Shown in pieces: positions 16,930-27,735 of a stretch of DNA of 64,000 nucleotides. Below the pieces are notes generated by a model. That model made no database searches. It was given only the letters and a program-made list of their open reading frames with translations, and had not been told where the DNA came from. Both the position numbers and the translations under genes were made by a program. The first letter of the stretch is position 1. Every line of letters starts with the position of its first letter. Source of the DNA: Sphingopyxis sp. Root154 (GTDB taxonomy: Bacteria; Pseudomonadota; Alphaproteobacteria; Sphingomonadales; Sphingomonadaceae); NCBI RefSeq assembly GCF_001427105.1, contig NZ_LMGI01000002.1, positions 413,831 through 477,830 of the forward strand, written 5' to 3'.

Positions 16930-18375
16930 TCAGCCTTCGTGGTTGGCGGCGATGTAGCGATCGAGCAGGCGCACGCCATAACCGGTCGCGCCCTTCGCCC
17001 ACACCGGGCCGTCCTTGTCGGCCCACGCCATGCCCGCAATGTCGAGATGCGCCCAGGCGACGCCCTCGCCGACGAAGCGCTTCAGAAACTGCGCCGCGGT
17101 GATCGAGCCGCCTTCGCGCGGGCCGATATTCTTCATGTCGGCGATCGGGCTGTCGATCAGCTTGTCGTAGGCGGGCGACAGCGGGAAGCGCCAGAGCTTG
17201 TTGTTGCTGGTCTCGCCCGCCGCGAGCAGGTCGGCGGCAAGCTTGTCGTCATTGGCGAAGATGCCCGCATATTCATGCCCGAGCGAGATCACCATCGCGC
17301 CGGTCAAGGTCGCGAGGTCGACGATCACCTTCGGATTATAGGCGCTCTGCGCCCAGCTGATGGCGTCGCAGAGGACGAGGCGGCCCTCGGCGTCGGTGTT
17401 GAGCACCTCGACCGTCTGACCCGACATGGTGGTGACGACGTCGCCGGGGCGCATTGCGTTGCCGTCGGGCATATTCTCGACGAGGCCGACGACGCCGACG
17501 ACATTCGCCTTCGCCTTGCGGCCTGCGATCGCCTTGATCGCGCCCGCGACCGCGCCCGCGCCGCCCATATCCCACTTCATCATGTCCATGCCGGCGGCGG
17601 GCTTGATGCTGATGCCGCCGGTGTCGAAGGTCACGCCCTTGCCGACGAAGACGACGGGCGCATCGCCGGCGTTGCCGCCGTTCCAGCGCATCGCGAGCAG
17701 GCGCGGCGGGCGCGTCGAGCCCTGCGCGACACCGAGCAGCGCGCCCATGCCGAGCGCCTTCATCTGGCGTTCGTCGAGTATTTCGAGTTCGACGCCCAGA
17801 TCGGTCAGGTGCTGGCAGCGTTCGACGAAGGTCTCGGGATAAAGGATGTTCGGCGGCTCGGCGACGAGCGTCTGGGTCAGCGCGACACCATCGGCAATCG
17901 CCTCGTTCTCGGCCCAGCGGCCGGACAGGTCGCCGTGGGGCGACGCGATCGTCACCGTCTTCAGGCTGGGCTTCGCCGTATCGGCAAGGCGCGTGCGATA
18001 GGTGTCGAGGCGCCAGTTGCGGAGGCGCGCGCCCATCGCGAAGGCAAGCACATCGTCGGCATCGCTCGGGCCCGTGCTCGCGAAATCGACATGAACCGCG
18101 GTTGCGCCGCTCGTCTGCAGCTTCGCCGTCAGCGCTGCGCCGCCGCGCTCGAGGTCCTGCTCGCTGCCCTCGCCGATGCCAACGAGCAGCAGGCGCTTCG
18201 CCTGATCGCCGTCGATCGCCGAGGTCTCGGCAATCGCACCCGGGGCGCCATCGAAGCGTGCCTGTGCCGCCGCGGCGCCGAGCAGCGCGCCGAGCGCGTC
18301 GGCCTCACCCTTGCGGACCGGAAATGCGACGACGTCGGCAGACGCATCGATTTGCGCGACAAACTGAATGTCCAT
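16930..18375 (-). CDS. pepA: Leucyl aminopeptidase (cytosol aminopeptidase, M17)
   Basis: 481 residues, typical of M17. A dizinc exopeptidase removes N-terminal residues, often Leu; in some bacteria PepA also binds DNA. The family signature NTDAEGRLVL is present. Metal-ligand motifs include GKGVTFDTGGISIKP with the catalytic Lys and KWDMGGA. The less conserved N-terminal domain spans ~1-165. It is cytosolic, with no signal peptide. It is transcribed with holC and is divergent from lptD across 132 bp. Confidence 0.95.
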   Translation of the reverse strand: MDIQFVAQIDASADVVAFPVRKGEADALGALLGAAAAQARFDGAPGAIAETSAIDGDQAKRLLLVGIGEGSEQDLERGGAALTAKLQTSGATAVHVDFASTGPSDADDVLAFAMGARLRNWRLDTYRTRLADTAKPSLKTVTIASPHGDLSGRWAENEAIADGVALTQTLVAEPPNILYPETFVERCQHLTDLGVELEILDERQMKALGMGALLGVAQGSTRPPRLLAMRWNGGNAGDAPVVFVGKGVTFDTGGISIKPAAGMDMMKWDMGGAGAVAGAIKAIAGRKAKANVVGVVGLVENMPDGNAMRPGDVVTTMSGQTVEVLNTDAEGRLVLCDAISWAQSAYNPKVIVDLATLTGAMVISLGHEYAGIFANDDKLAADLLAAGETSNNKLWRFPLSPAYDKLIDSPIADMKNIGPREGGSITAAQFLKRFVGEGVAWAHLDIAGMAWADKDGPVWAKGATGYGVRLLDRYIAANHEG

Positions 18376-18507
18376 GCCTTAACTTTCTTATGCGATGATT
18401 GATTGGAACGTGGCGGACCGATAGGGGTTTCGCTTGCGAGTTGCAAAAACAAAGCTGCCGGTCCAAGCCGGGAAACACTGATTTAGGGTTCGGGACAAAG
18501 GGATTAA

Positions 18508-20811
18508 ATGAGCTGGGCTTTGTTCCATCGGGCAGCGCGTGCGCGGCCGTTCTGGCTGGCGACGGCGAGCGGCGCGGCCTTGGCCGCGTGCCCGGTGCTG
18601 GCCCAGACGAGCGACGAATCGACCCAGTCGGCAGAGGTGACGGGGCAGCCCGACCTGCAAACGCCCGACGTCGTCCCGACGACGACCGATGCCCCAGCGG
18701 TCAAGAGCGAAGACCAGATCGGTTTCGCGGCCGATAATCTGAACTACGACAGCGACACCGAAGTCGTCGTTGCCGAGGGCAATGTCCAGATGAACCGCGA
18801 AGCGGTCGAGATGCGCTCCGACAAGGTCACCTGGAACCGGAAGACGGGCCAGGTCTTTGCCGAGGGCAATGTCGTTATCAAGAACCCCGAAGGCGACACC
18901 GCCTATGGCGACAAGATCGAGCTGACCGACACGCTGCGCGACGGCGTCGTCGAAAACATGCTCGTCGTGCTCGACAATGGATCGCGGCTCGCCGCGGTCA
19001 AGGGCACGCGTTTCGACAACGGCAATATCGAGCTGGAGAACGCCGCCTATACCCCTTGCCCGGTCGAGGACGACGAAGGCTGTCCCAAGAACCCGAGCTG
19101 GCAGATTCGCGCCGTAAAGGTGATGTACGACCGCGCGAAGAACAAGGTCCGCTACAAGGGCGCGCGCGTCGAGATTTTCGGCCTGCCGCTGATCCCGCTT
19201 CCCGGCCTCAGCCATTCGATCAACAATGAGCCGAGCAGCGGCATATTGGTGCCCGAAATCCGGCTCGACCGCAGCAACGGCTTCGAAATCGCGGTTCCCT
19301 ATTATCTGCGGCTCGCGCCCGACCGCGACATCACGATCACCCCGCACCTCTACACCAGCGCGGCGCCGATGATCGAGGGCGAGTTCCGCGCGCTGACCGA
19401 CATCGGGTCGTTCCGCATCAACGGCTATGCGACCTATGGCTCGCTCGTCCCGTTGACCGGCGAGGACCCTGACAGCGAAAAGCGCTTCCGCGGCTACCTC
19501 GAGAGCGCGGGCAAGTTCCAGTTCGACCCGCATTGGAGCCTGACCTATTCGGGCCGCATCGCGACCGACCGCACCTTCATGCGCCGCTATGACATCAGCC
19601 GCGACGACCGGCTGCGCTCGACCTTCGAGCTCGAGCGGATCGGCGGAAATTCCTACCTGTCGATCGCTGGCTGGGCGACGCAGACGCTGCGCGTCAACGA
19701 TATCCAGGGGCAGCAGGCGATCGCGCTGCCGATCATCGACTATCGCCAGCGGCTTGCCGATCCGATCTTTGGCGGGCAGTTCGAACTGCAGCTGAACACG
19801 CTCGCGATCGGCCGCACCGCGGGCCAGGACACGCAGCGCGCCTTTGCGGGCGCGCGCTGGGATTTGCGCGGACTAACCGGACTGGGCCAGGAAGTGACGC
19901 TGACCGCGTTGGTGCGCGGCGACGTCTATCACAGCGACGAAAATCTGCTGACCGCGATCCCCGGCTATCGCGGCAAATCGGGTTGGCAGGCGCGCGGGAT
20001 CGCCGCGGTCGCGGCCGACATGCGCTGGCCTTTTGTCGGTGAATTCGCGGGCGGCACGCAAACGCTGACCCCGCGCGTCCAGCTCGTCGCTACCCCGCCG
20101 ATCAAGAATATCGACATCCCGAACGAGGATTCGCGCGCCTTCGACCTCGAAGACAGCAATTTGTTCGCGATCAACCGCTTCAACGGCCACGACCGGTTCG
20201 AGGACGGCGCGCGCATCACGTACGGCGTCGAATGGAATTACAGCCGGCCGGGGTTCAACATCAGCAGCGTCGTCGGCCAGAGCTATCGCCTGTCGGACAA
20301 GCCCAGCCTGTTTCCCGACGGCACCGGGCTGACCGACCGGACGTCCGACATCGTCGGACGCACGACGGTTGCCTATCGCGATTTCCTGCGCCTGACCCAC
20401 CGCTTCCGGCTCGACAAGGACAATCTGGCGGTTCGCCGCAACGAATTCGACGCGACGATCGGCAGCCGGTCGACCTATGCTGTGCTCGGCTATTCACGAC
20501 TCAACCGCGACATATTGCTTCTCGGCGAAGAGTTGCAGGACCGCGAGGAGGTACGCGCCGGCGGCCGCGTCGCGTTCGCGAAACACTGGTCGCTGTTCGG
20601 TTCCGCCATCGTCGATTTGACGCAGCGGGTCGACGATCCACTGAGCGACGCCGACGGGTTCGAGCCGATTCGCCACCGCCTCGGCGTCGCCTATGACGAC
20701 GAATGCCTGTCGATCGCGCTGACCTGGCGGCGCGACTATGCCGACACCGGCGACGCGAAGCGTGGGAACAGCTTCTCGTTCCGCATCGCGTTCCGCAATC
20801 TCGGGTTCTGA
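18508..20811 (+). CDS. lptD: LPS-assembly outer-membrane protein LptD
   Basis: 767 residues. LptD with LptE inserts lipopolysaccharide into the outer leaflet of the outer membrane. There is a signal peptide ending around VLAQ (residue ~33), then an OstA/LptA-like jelly-roll domain (IGFAADNLNYDSDTEVVVAEGNVQM, cited by its ends) and a C-terminal beta-barrel ending in aromatic Phe. Cysteines CPVEDDEGC lie at the jelly-roll/barrel junction. It heads the lptD-surA-pdxA-rsmA series, the same order as in Escherichia coli. A 134 bp gap separates it from surA. Confidence 0.94.
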   Translation: MSWALFHRAARARPFWLATASGAALAACPVLAQTSDESTQSAEVTGQPDLQTPDVVPTTTDAPAVKSEDQIGFAADNLNYDSDTEVVVAEGNVQMNREAVEMRSDKVTWNRKTGQVFAEGNVVIKNPEGDTAYGDKIELTDTLRDGVVENMLVVLDNGSRLAAVKGTRFDNGNIELENAAYTPCPVEDDEGCPKNPSWQIRAVKVMYDRAKNKVRYKGARVEIFGLPLIPLPGLSHSINNEPSSGILVPEIRLDRSNGFEIAVPYYLRLAPDRDITITPHLYTSAAPMIEGEFRALTDIGSFRINGYATYGSLVPLTGEDPDSEKRFRGYLESAGKFQFDPHWSLTYSGRIATDRTFMRRYDISRDDRLRSTFELERIGGNSYLSIAGWATQTLRVNDIQGQQAIALPIIDYRQRLADPIFGGQFELQLNTLAIGRTAGQDTQRAFAGARWDLRGLTGLGQEVTLTALVRGDVYHSDENLLTAIPGYRGKSGWQARGIAAVAADMRWPFVGEFAGGTQTLTPRVQLVATPPIKNIDIPNEDSRAFDLEDSNLFAINRFNGHDRFEDGARITYGVEWNYSRPGFNISSVVGQSYRLSDKPSLFPDGTGLTDRTSDIVGRTTVAYRDFLRLTHRFRLDKDNLAVRRNEFDATIGSRSTYAVLGYSRLNRDILLLGEELQDREEVRAGGRVAFAKHWSLFGSAIVDLTQRVDDPLSDADGFEPIRHRLGVAYDDECLSIALTWRRDYADTGDAKRGNSFSFRIAFRNLGF

Positions 20812-20945
20812 CCCCATTCGCTCAGCCTAGGTTCAGCGTCTGCGGCCTATGTCCCGCCATCAAACGGTCTATATGGCGGATTGCGCTGGACCATCGGGCG
20901 TTTCCGCTGATACGGAGCGTCCGGACTTTCTCGAATAGGGTAAAG

Positions 20946-22286
20946 ATGACCAAATTTTCGACCATGACCGGCCTGATCGCCCTGGCCGCCGTCGGCGTAA
21001 CGCCCGTGCTGGCCCAGACCGTTGCCGACAGTGACGTGCCGACGACCAGCCTCAACATTCCGGGCAATGTGCAGCTTTTCGGCGATGCAAAGCCGAACGT
21101 CTATCGCCCCTCCGCCACCGTGAATGGCGAGATCATCACCGCGACCGACATCGAGCAGCGCATGGCGCTGATCCGTATCGCCAACAACAATGTCGAACTG
21201 CCGCCCGAGGAAGTCCAACGGTTGCGCAACCAGGTGTTCAGCAACCTGATCGACGAAAAACTGCAGATTCAGGAAGCCAAGGCGGCAGAGATCACGATCG
21301 ACGAGAATGTCGTCAACGATCAATTCGCCCGCCTCGCCACGCGCTTCAAGCAGACGCCCGACCAGTTTTCGACCTACCTGACGTCGAAAGGTTCGTCGGC
21401 TGCGGCGGTGAAGCAGCAGATCCGCGGCGAATTCGCCTGGGATCGCCTGTTGTCACGCAACATCCAGTCGACCACCAACGTGTCGACCGAAGAGGTCAAG
21501 ATCGTCGCCGATCAGATGACCGGGACCAAGGGGCAGGATGAGTTCCACCTCGGCGAAATCTATCTGTCGACAACGCCCGAAACCGCCCCCGCCGTCACTG
21601 AAAACGCGAAGAAGATCATTCAGGCGTTGCAGGCGGGCGGCAGCTTCGCCGCCTATGCGCGCCAGTTTTCGGAAGCATCGACCGCCGTCGTCGGCGGCGA
21701 CCTGGGCTGGGTGAAAGCCGGCCAGCTGCCCGGATCGATGGGCGAAGCCGCGACGCAAATGCAGCCGGGCCAGCTCGTCGGCCCTGTCGAGGTGCCGGGC
21801 GGCATCTCGATCATGCTGATGATCGACCGGCGTCAGGTGCTGACCGCCGATCCGCGCGATGCGATCCTCAGCCTGAAACAGATATCGCTCGATTTCCCGG
21901 CGGGCACCACGCAAGCGAAAGCTTCCGAACTGGCGAGCCAGTTTGCCGATAAGACGCGCGGCATCGCCGGTTGCGGCGCCGCCGACGCGGTGGCGCAAAG
22001 CCTCGGCGCCGCGGTCGTGTCGCGCGACAATATCGAGATGCGCGCGCTGCCCGCCCCGCTGCAAGCGACGCTGGCCAACCTGCAGATCGGCCAGACGACG
22101 CAGCCCTTTGGCGCTGCGAACGAAGGCGTCAGCGTTCTCGTGCTCTGCGGCCGCGACTTGCCGCAGACCGCGACCGCCCCGAACCTCGAGCAGATCGAAC
22201 AGAAATTGCTGGAAGACAAGGTCAACAAGCGGGCCCAGCGCTATCTGCGCGACCTGCGCCGGGATGCCGTGATCGAATATAGCTGA
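20946..22286 (+). CDS. surA: Periplasmic chaperone / peptidyl-prolyl isomerase SurA
   Basis: 446 residues with a cleavable signal peptide (ends about VLAQ, residue 23). SurA escorts unfolded outer-membrane proteins across the periplasm. The N-terminal chaperone region contains ATVNGEIITATDIEQRMALI. One clear parvulin domain runs from about DEFHLGEIYLS to GGISIMLMIDRR, including FAAYARQFSEAS and GGDLGWV. A second, degenerate parvulin-like unit follows (~300-410), with an isolated Cys in GCGAAD. The ATG was chosen because the signal peptide begins there. Located between lptD, its major client, and pdxA. Confidence 0.93.
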   Translation: MTKFSTMTGLIALAAVGVTPVLAQTVADSDVPTTSLNIPGNVQLFGDAKPNVYRPSATVNGEIITATDIEQRMALIRIANNNVELPPEEVQRLRNQVFSNLIDEKLQIQEAKAAEITIDENVVNDQFARLATRFKQTPDQFSTYLTSKGSSAAAVKQQIRGEFAWDRLLSRNIQSTTNVSTEEVKIVADQMTGTKGQDEFHLGEIYLSTTPETAPAVTENAKKIIQALQAGGSFAAYARQFSEASTAVVGGDLGWVKAGQLPGSMGEAATQMQPGQLVGPVEVPGGISIMLMIDRRQVLTADPRDAILSLKQISLDFPAGTTQAKASELASQFADKTRGIAGCGAADAVAQSLGAAVVSRDNIEMRALPAPLQATLANLQIGQTTQPFGAANEGVSVLVLCGRDLPQTATAPNLEQIEQKLLEDKVNKRAQRYLRDLRRDAVIEYS

Positions 22287-22290
22287 CCCT

Positions 22291-23310
22291 ATGCCTGATT
22301 TCAGCAATCGACAGCCGATCGCGGTTACCATGGGTGACCCGGCCGGCGTCGGCCCCGAAGTTGCGGCCCGCGCATGGGCCGCGCGCCGCGAAAACAACCT
22401 GCCCCCCTTTGTCGCCATCGGCGATGCGGCTGCGATCACCGCCGTCTGGGACGGCCCGGTCGCACGCGTCGGCGATATGGACGAGGTGGTGCGGGCCTTT
22501 GGCGATGCCCTGCCCGTATGGCATCTGGAGGACAGCGGCCCGCTGACCCCCGGCGTACCGACCCCGGCGGGGGCAACCTGCGCGCTCCATGCGCTCGAAA
22601 CCGGTATCGGGCTGACCCGCAACCAGGCGAGTTCTGCGCTCGTCACGGGATCGGTGTCCAAATATGCGCTGCACGGCATCGGCTACACGCACCCCGGACA
22701 AACCGAATTCATCGCCGAACGCTGCGGCGTCACCGCGACGAATGCCGTGATGATGCTGGCGGGGCCAAGCCTGCGCGTCGTGCCGCTGACCGTGCATATC
22801 CCGCTGTCCGAAGTGTCCGAGCGGCTGACGGTCGAGCTGATCGTCGCCAAGGCGCGGATCGTCGCGCGCGGGCTGCGCCGCGATTTCGGAATCGACGCGC
22901 CGCGCATTGCGCTGGCCGGGCTCAACCCGCACGCGGGCGAGAGCGGCCAATTGGGCAGCGAAGAAGAGCGCATCATGGCGCCCGCGGTCGCGCAGCTTGC
23001 CGAGGAAGGGATCATCGTCGACGGCCCGCTCGCCGCCGATGGACTGTTCGCGCCCGCCATTCGCGCGAACTATGATGCGCTGCTCTGCCCTTATCACGAT
23101 CAGGCGCTGACGCCGTTCAAGGCGCTGCATTTCCACGACGGCGTCAATCTGACACTCGGCCTGCCGATCATCCGCACCTCGCCCGACCATGGCACGGCGT
23201 TCAATATCGCAGGCACCGGCACCGCCGACCCGGGGCCGACGATCGCCGCGATCGCGATGGCCGCCCAGCTCGCCGCCGCGCGCGAGCGCAGCTACGCGCC
23301 GGCGAAGTGA
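22291..23310 (+). CDS. pdxA: 4-hydroxythreonine-4-phosphate dehydrogenase
   Basis: 339 residues, normal PdxA length. It oxidises 4-phosphohydroxy-L-threonine on the way to pyridoxal phosphate. Motifs: TMGDPAGVGPEV at the N-terminus, GYTHPGQTEF, and the metal/substrate region YHDQALTPFKALHF followed by RTSPDHGTAF. It starts 4 bp after surA and its TGA overlaps the GTG of rsmA (GTGA), so the three are one operon. Cytosolic. Confidence 0.96.
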   Translation: MPDFSNRQPIAVTMGDPAGVGPEVAARAWAARRENNLPPFVAIGDAAAITAVWDGPVARVGDMDEVVRAFGDALPVWHLEDSGPLTPGVPTPAGATCALHALETGIGLTRNQASSALVTGSVSKYALHGIGYTHPGQTEFIAERCGVTATNAVMMLAGPSLRVVPLTVHIPLSEVSERLTVELIVAKARIVARGLRRDFGIDAPRIALAGLNPHAGESGQLGSEEERIMAPAVAQLAEEGIIVDGPLAADGLFAPAIRANYDALLCPYHDQALTPFKALHFHDGVNLTLGLPIIRTSPDHGTAFNIAGTGTADPGPTIAAIAMAAQLAAARERSYAPAK

Positions 23311-24146
23311 CGGTCGAGCCTCAGCTTCCGCTACCGCCGCTTCGCGAAACGGTGCGCACCCACGGCCTGCAGGCGAGCAAGGCGCTGGGGCAGAATTTCC
23401 TGTTCGACGAACAATTGCTCGACCGCATCGCGGCGATTCCGGGCGATCTCGATGGCGCCACGGTGTTCGAGGTCGGCCCCGGTCCCGGCGGGCTGACGCG
23501 CGCGCTGCTGCGCGCGGGCGCAAAGGTAATCGCGGTCGAGCGCGACGACCGCTGCCTGCCTTTGCTCACCGAACTCGGCGACGCCTTTCCGGGACAGCTG
23601 ACGGTGATCGCCGACGACGCGATGGCGGTCGACGTCGACGCGCTGACCGGCGGCGCGCCCTATCATATCGTCGCCAACCTGCCCTATAATGTCGGCACCG
23701 CGCTGTTCACGCGCTGGCTGGAGCCCGCGGCCTGGCCGCCGCGCTGGGTGTCGCTAACGCTGATGTTCCAGCTCGAGGTCGCCGAGCGGATCGTCGCGCC
23801 GGTCGGGGCCGACGCCTACGGGCGGCTGGCGGTGCTCGCGCAGTGGCGCTCCACCGCGAAGATCGCGATGAAAGTCCACCGCTCGGCCTTCACCCCGCCG
23901 CCGAAGGTGATGTCGGCAATCGTCCATGTGACGCCGACGCAGCAGCCCGAGGGCGTCGCCCCGAAACTGCTGTCGAAGCTGACCGAAAAGGGATTTGGCC
24001 AGCGGCGCAAAATGCTGCGGCAAAGCCTGAAGGGCGTAGAGGGCGCGGTTGCCGCGGCCGAGGCGCTGGGGATCGAGCCGACGCGGCGCGCGGAGACGGT
24101 GAGCGTTGCCGAATGGGTGGCACTGGCGCGCGCGCTGGGCGCCTAG
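23307..24146 (+). CDS. rsmA: 16S rRNA (adenine1518/1519-N6)-dimethyltransferase
   Basis: 279 residues. RsmA/KsgA dimethylates two adjacent adenines in the 3' hairpin of 16S rRNA late in 30S assembly. Motifs: ALGQNFLFD, the SAM-binding EVGPGPGGLT, acidic VIAVERD, and the catalytic VANLPYNVGTALF (NLPY). It begins with GTG overlapping the pdxA stop. The C-terminal helical domain is present, ending VSVAEWVALARAL. It converges on a TPR gene 7 bp beyond its stop. Confidence 0.96.
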   Translation: MTVEPQLPLPPLRETVRTHGLQASKALGQNFLFDEQLLDRIAAIPGDLDGATVFEVGPGPGGLTRALLRAGAKVIAVERDDRCLPLLTELGDAFPGQLTVIADDAMAVDVDALTGGAPYHIVANLPYNVGTALFTRWLEPAAWPPRWVSLTLMFQLEVAERIVAPVGADAYGRLAVLAQWRSTAKIAMKVHRSAFTPPPKVMSAIVHVTPTQQPEGVAPKLLSKLTEKGFGQRRKMLRQSLKGVEGAVAAAEALGIEPTRRAETVSVAEWVALARALGA

Positions 24147-24153
24147 CCTACTA

Positions 24154-24684
24154 TCAATTCTTGTTGCTGGTCGTCCCGACGGTTGCGACAACGGGCTTCG
24201 GCACCAGCACTTCGGCGGCGACAACGCGCTTCGATGCGCTCGACGCGATCGTCTTTTCCAGCGCCGCGACCTGCGGGCATTTATCGCTGCACACGCGCTG
24301 CGCTTCGGCCAATTTCTCACGGGCGAGTTCGAGCGCGCCCTTGTCGGCGAGCGCTTCGCCCTGCCCGGTCAGCGCGACAATGTCGTTGGGTTCGAGCACC
24401 AGCGCCTCGCGATAAAGACCAATCGCCTTGCCCGGCAGCCCTTGCGCGCGCGCAACCTGCGCCAGCGCGATGATCGCCGACCGGTTGCGCGGATCGGCGG
24501 CGAGCGCCGATTCATAAAAACCGATGGCGGCATCGAGATCGCCGGCGTCCTGCGCCTTTTGCCCGTCGTGCTGGAGCGCGATCGAGCGCGGGAAAATGTC
24601 GTTGTCGGCGCGTTGCGCATCGGACGCTGTGGGCAGGCTGGCGAGGATCACACCCGCAGTTAGAGCCAAAAAGCCGACGCGCAT
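24154..24684 (-). CDS. Exported tetratricopeptide-repeat protein
   Basis: 176 residues with a signal peptide (LALTAGVILASLPTASDA, cleaved near residue 24). Two or three TPR units follow (~40-140: AGDLDAAIGFYESALAADP, then GLPGKAIGLYREALVLEP), which usually mediate protein contacts. Two Cys (CSDKC) lie near 135-139. The ATG at 24684 has GGGAGA six bases upstream; in-frame ATGs at 24705 and 24723 are less likely because the first hydrophobic residues start here. It lies 32 bp after the RsmB-like gene. Specific role unknown. Confidence 0.78.
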   Translation of the reverse strand: MRVGFLALTAGVILASLPTASDAQRADNDIFPRSIALQHDGQKAQDAGDLDAAIGFYESALAADPRNRSAIIALAQVARAQGLPGKAIGLYREALVLEPNDIVALTGQGEALADKGALELAREKLAEAQRVCSDKCPQVAALEKTIASSASKRVVAAEVLVPKPVVATVGTTSNKN

Positions 24685-24716
24685 CGCATTCTCCCATCGC
24701 TTCATTACATGCGATG

Positions 24717-25907
24717 CTAACATGGTGCCGTCAGTCGTGCGAGAAAAAATCCGTCGCAGCCGTCATGGCCCGGCGTCATCAGATACCCCGCCCCCGCCGC
24801 GCGGCCGACGCCATCGGGAAGATAGTCGTCGTCAGCCGTCCAGCCGGGATGCCGGTTCAGAAAATCGTCCACCTGTGCCCGCCCCTCGCGCGTGATGATC
24901 GAGCAGACAGCATAGAGAAGTTTGCCGCCCGGCGCCACAAGATCGGCACCGATATCCATCAGCTTCGCCTGTTCGGCGACATGTCGGTCGAGCCGCGCGG
25001 GGGTCGAGCGCCAGCGCAGTTCGGGGCTGCGCCGCCAGGTGCCGCTGCCCGAGCAGGGCGCGTCGACGATGACGCGATCGGCCTTGCCCATCCGGTCGGC
25101 GAGCATCGCGCGCTCCTGCCCCGGATTGAGCAGCAACGTTTCGATCGCGGTTGCCCCGGCGCGGTGCGCGCGCGGCGGCAATTGCTGAAGCCGCGCGCGA
25201 TTGGTGTCGCACGCGAGAATCGCGGCTTCGTCATTCGTTGCCGAAGCGATTGCGAGCGTCTTGCCGCCAGCGCCGGCACACAGATCGATGACCACCTGCC
25301 CCGCTTCAGCGTCAAGCGCGGCGGCGGCATATTGGCTTGCCGCGTCCTGCACCTCGAACTGGCCCTCGGCGTAGGAGCTGTGCTGGACCGCCGCCGTTTC
25401 GCCGGGCAGGCGCCAGCCGTCGGCAAGGCCGGCAATCGCTTCGCCGTCCGGAAAGATCAGCGCGAGGTCGTCGCGGCTGGAACGCAGCCGGTTGGCGCGC
25501 AGGTCGAGCGGCGCGCGCGCGAGCATCGCCTCGCGCTCGGCCTTGCCGACCAGCGGGTCAAAGAGTTTCATGAGCGCGGTGGTGGCGATCCCGGTTTCGG
25601 CGCGTGGTTCGTCGGCGATAATGACTGCCGGGCCATAGGATGCGCCGTCGAACAGCGCCGCGAGTTCGGGGTCGGCGTCGGCAAGCGCAAGCATCGCGGC
25701 GCGGCCCGAGGCCGGCACCGACCGCACGCTGCGGATCGCATCATAGACATGATTGCGGATCGCGCGGCGGTCCTTTGACCCCGCATAACGGCGCGCGCGC
25801 ATCGCCTCGGCAAAGATCGCGTCGGCAGGCGCCCCGCCGTCACGCGCGGACCTGGCGATGACATCGAGGATTTCGATAGCGGTCTGGACGCGCGCAGCCG
25901 GGGTCAT
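24717..25907 (-). CDS. RsmB/NOP-family RNA cytosine methyltransferase
   Basis: 396 residues. The family makes m5C in rRNA or tRNA using SAM. The SAM-binding Rossmann part contains VIDLCAGAGGKTLAIA (motif I), then VIVDAPCSGSGTWRR (motif IV, with Cys) and LLYAVCSI (motif VI, catalytic Cys). An N-terminal helical domain resembles the NusB-like region of RsmB. Target base unknown: RsmB (C967) and RsmF types are both possible. Lies between guaB and the TPR gene on the same strand, with a palindromic repeat separating it from guaB. Confidence 0.9.
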   Translation of the reverse strand: MTPAARVQTAIEILDVIARSARDGGAPADAIFAEAMRARRYAGSKDRRAIRNHVYDAIRSVRSVPASGRAAMLALADADPELAALFDGASYGPAVIIADEPRAETGIATTALMKLFDPLVGKAEREAMLARAPLDLRANRLRSSRDDLALIFPDGEAIAGLADGWRLPGETAAVQHSSYAEGQFEVQDAASQYAAAALDAEAGQVVIDLCAGAGGKTLAIASATNDEAAILACDTNRARLQQLPPRAHRAGATAIETLLLNPGQERAMLADRMGKADRVIVDAPCSGSGTWRRSPELRWRSTPARLDRHVAEQAKLMDIGADLVAPGGKLLYAVCSIITREGRAQVDDFLNRHPGWTADDDYLPDGVGRAAGAGYLMTPGHDGCDGFFLARLTAPC

Positions 25908-25923
25908 AAGTTCAACCTTTCTT

Positions 25924-26015
25924 CCCCGTCATGGCGAGGAGCGAAGCGACGAAGCGATCCTGTGCGGCACCTATCCGCCTTGGATTGCTTCACTGCGTTC
26001 GCAATGACGACGGGG
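25924..26015. repeat. Imperfect palindromic intergenic repeat
   Basis: A ~92 bp inverted repeat between guaB and the methyltransferase gene. The left arm begins CCCCGTCATGGCGAGGAGCG and ends GAAGCGATCC; the right arm begins GGATTGCTTC and ends CAATGACGACGGGG. The arms pair over ~35 bases with mismatches around an ~18 base centre. The GTCATTGCGAGCGAAGCGAAGCAATCC theme (quoted only in part here: CATTGCGAGCG) is a widespread dispersed intergenic repeat in alphaproteobacteria. It could act as a hairpin in the guaB transcript. There is no coding potential. Confidence 0.7.
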
Positions 26016-26019
26016 CAGA

Positions 26020-27615
<1,596 letters not shown>

Positions 27616-27658
27616 TCATCAGTGGGAGCACAGTAACGGAAGCCAACAGTCACCAAAA

Positions 27659-27672
27659 TGTAACCGGTTGCA
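27659..27672. promoter_or_regulatory. LacI-family operator 1 (TGTAACCGGTTGCA)
   Basis: A palindrome with perfect core AACCGGTT in the guaB/permease intergenic gap, 63 bp before the permease start. The same sequence, with one or two end differences, occurs before the lacI-type gene and before the TonB receptor/GH3 pair. The CG-centred even palindrome is what LacI-family proteins bind. The binding protein is inferred to be the local LacI regulator at 30.3-31.4 kb. Confidence 0.75.
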
Positions 27673-27735
27673 TTGCCTCGGACCGCTCGTTAGACCGCTG
27701 CGCATAACATAGTTTCGGCGAAGAGGATATTCCGG

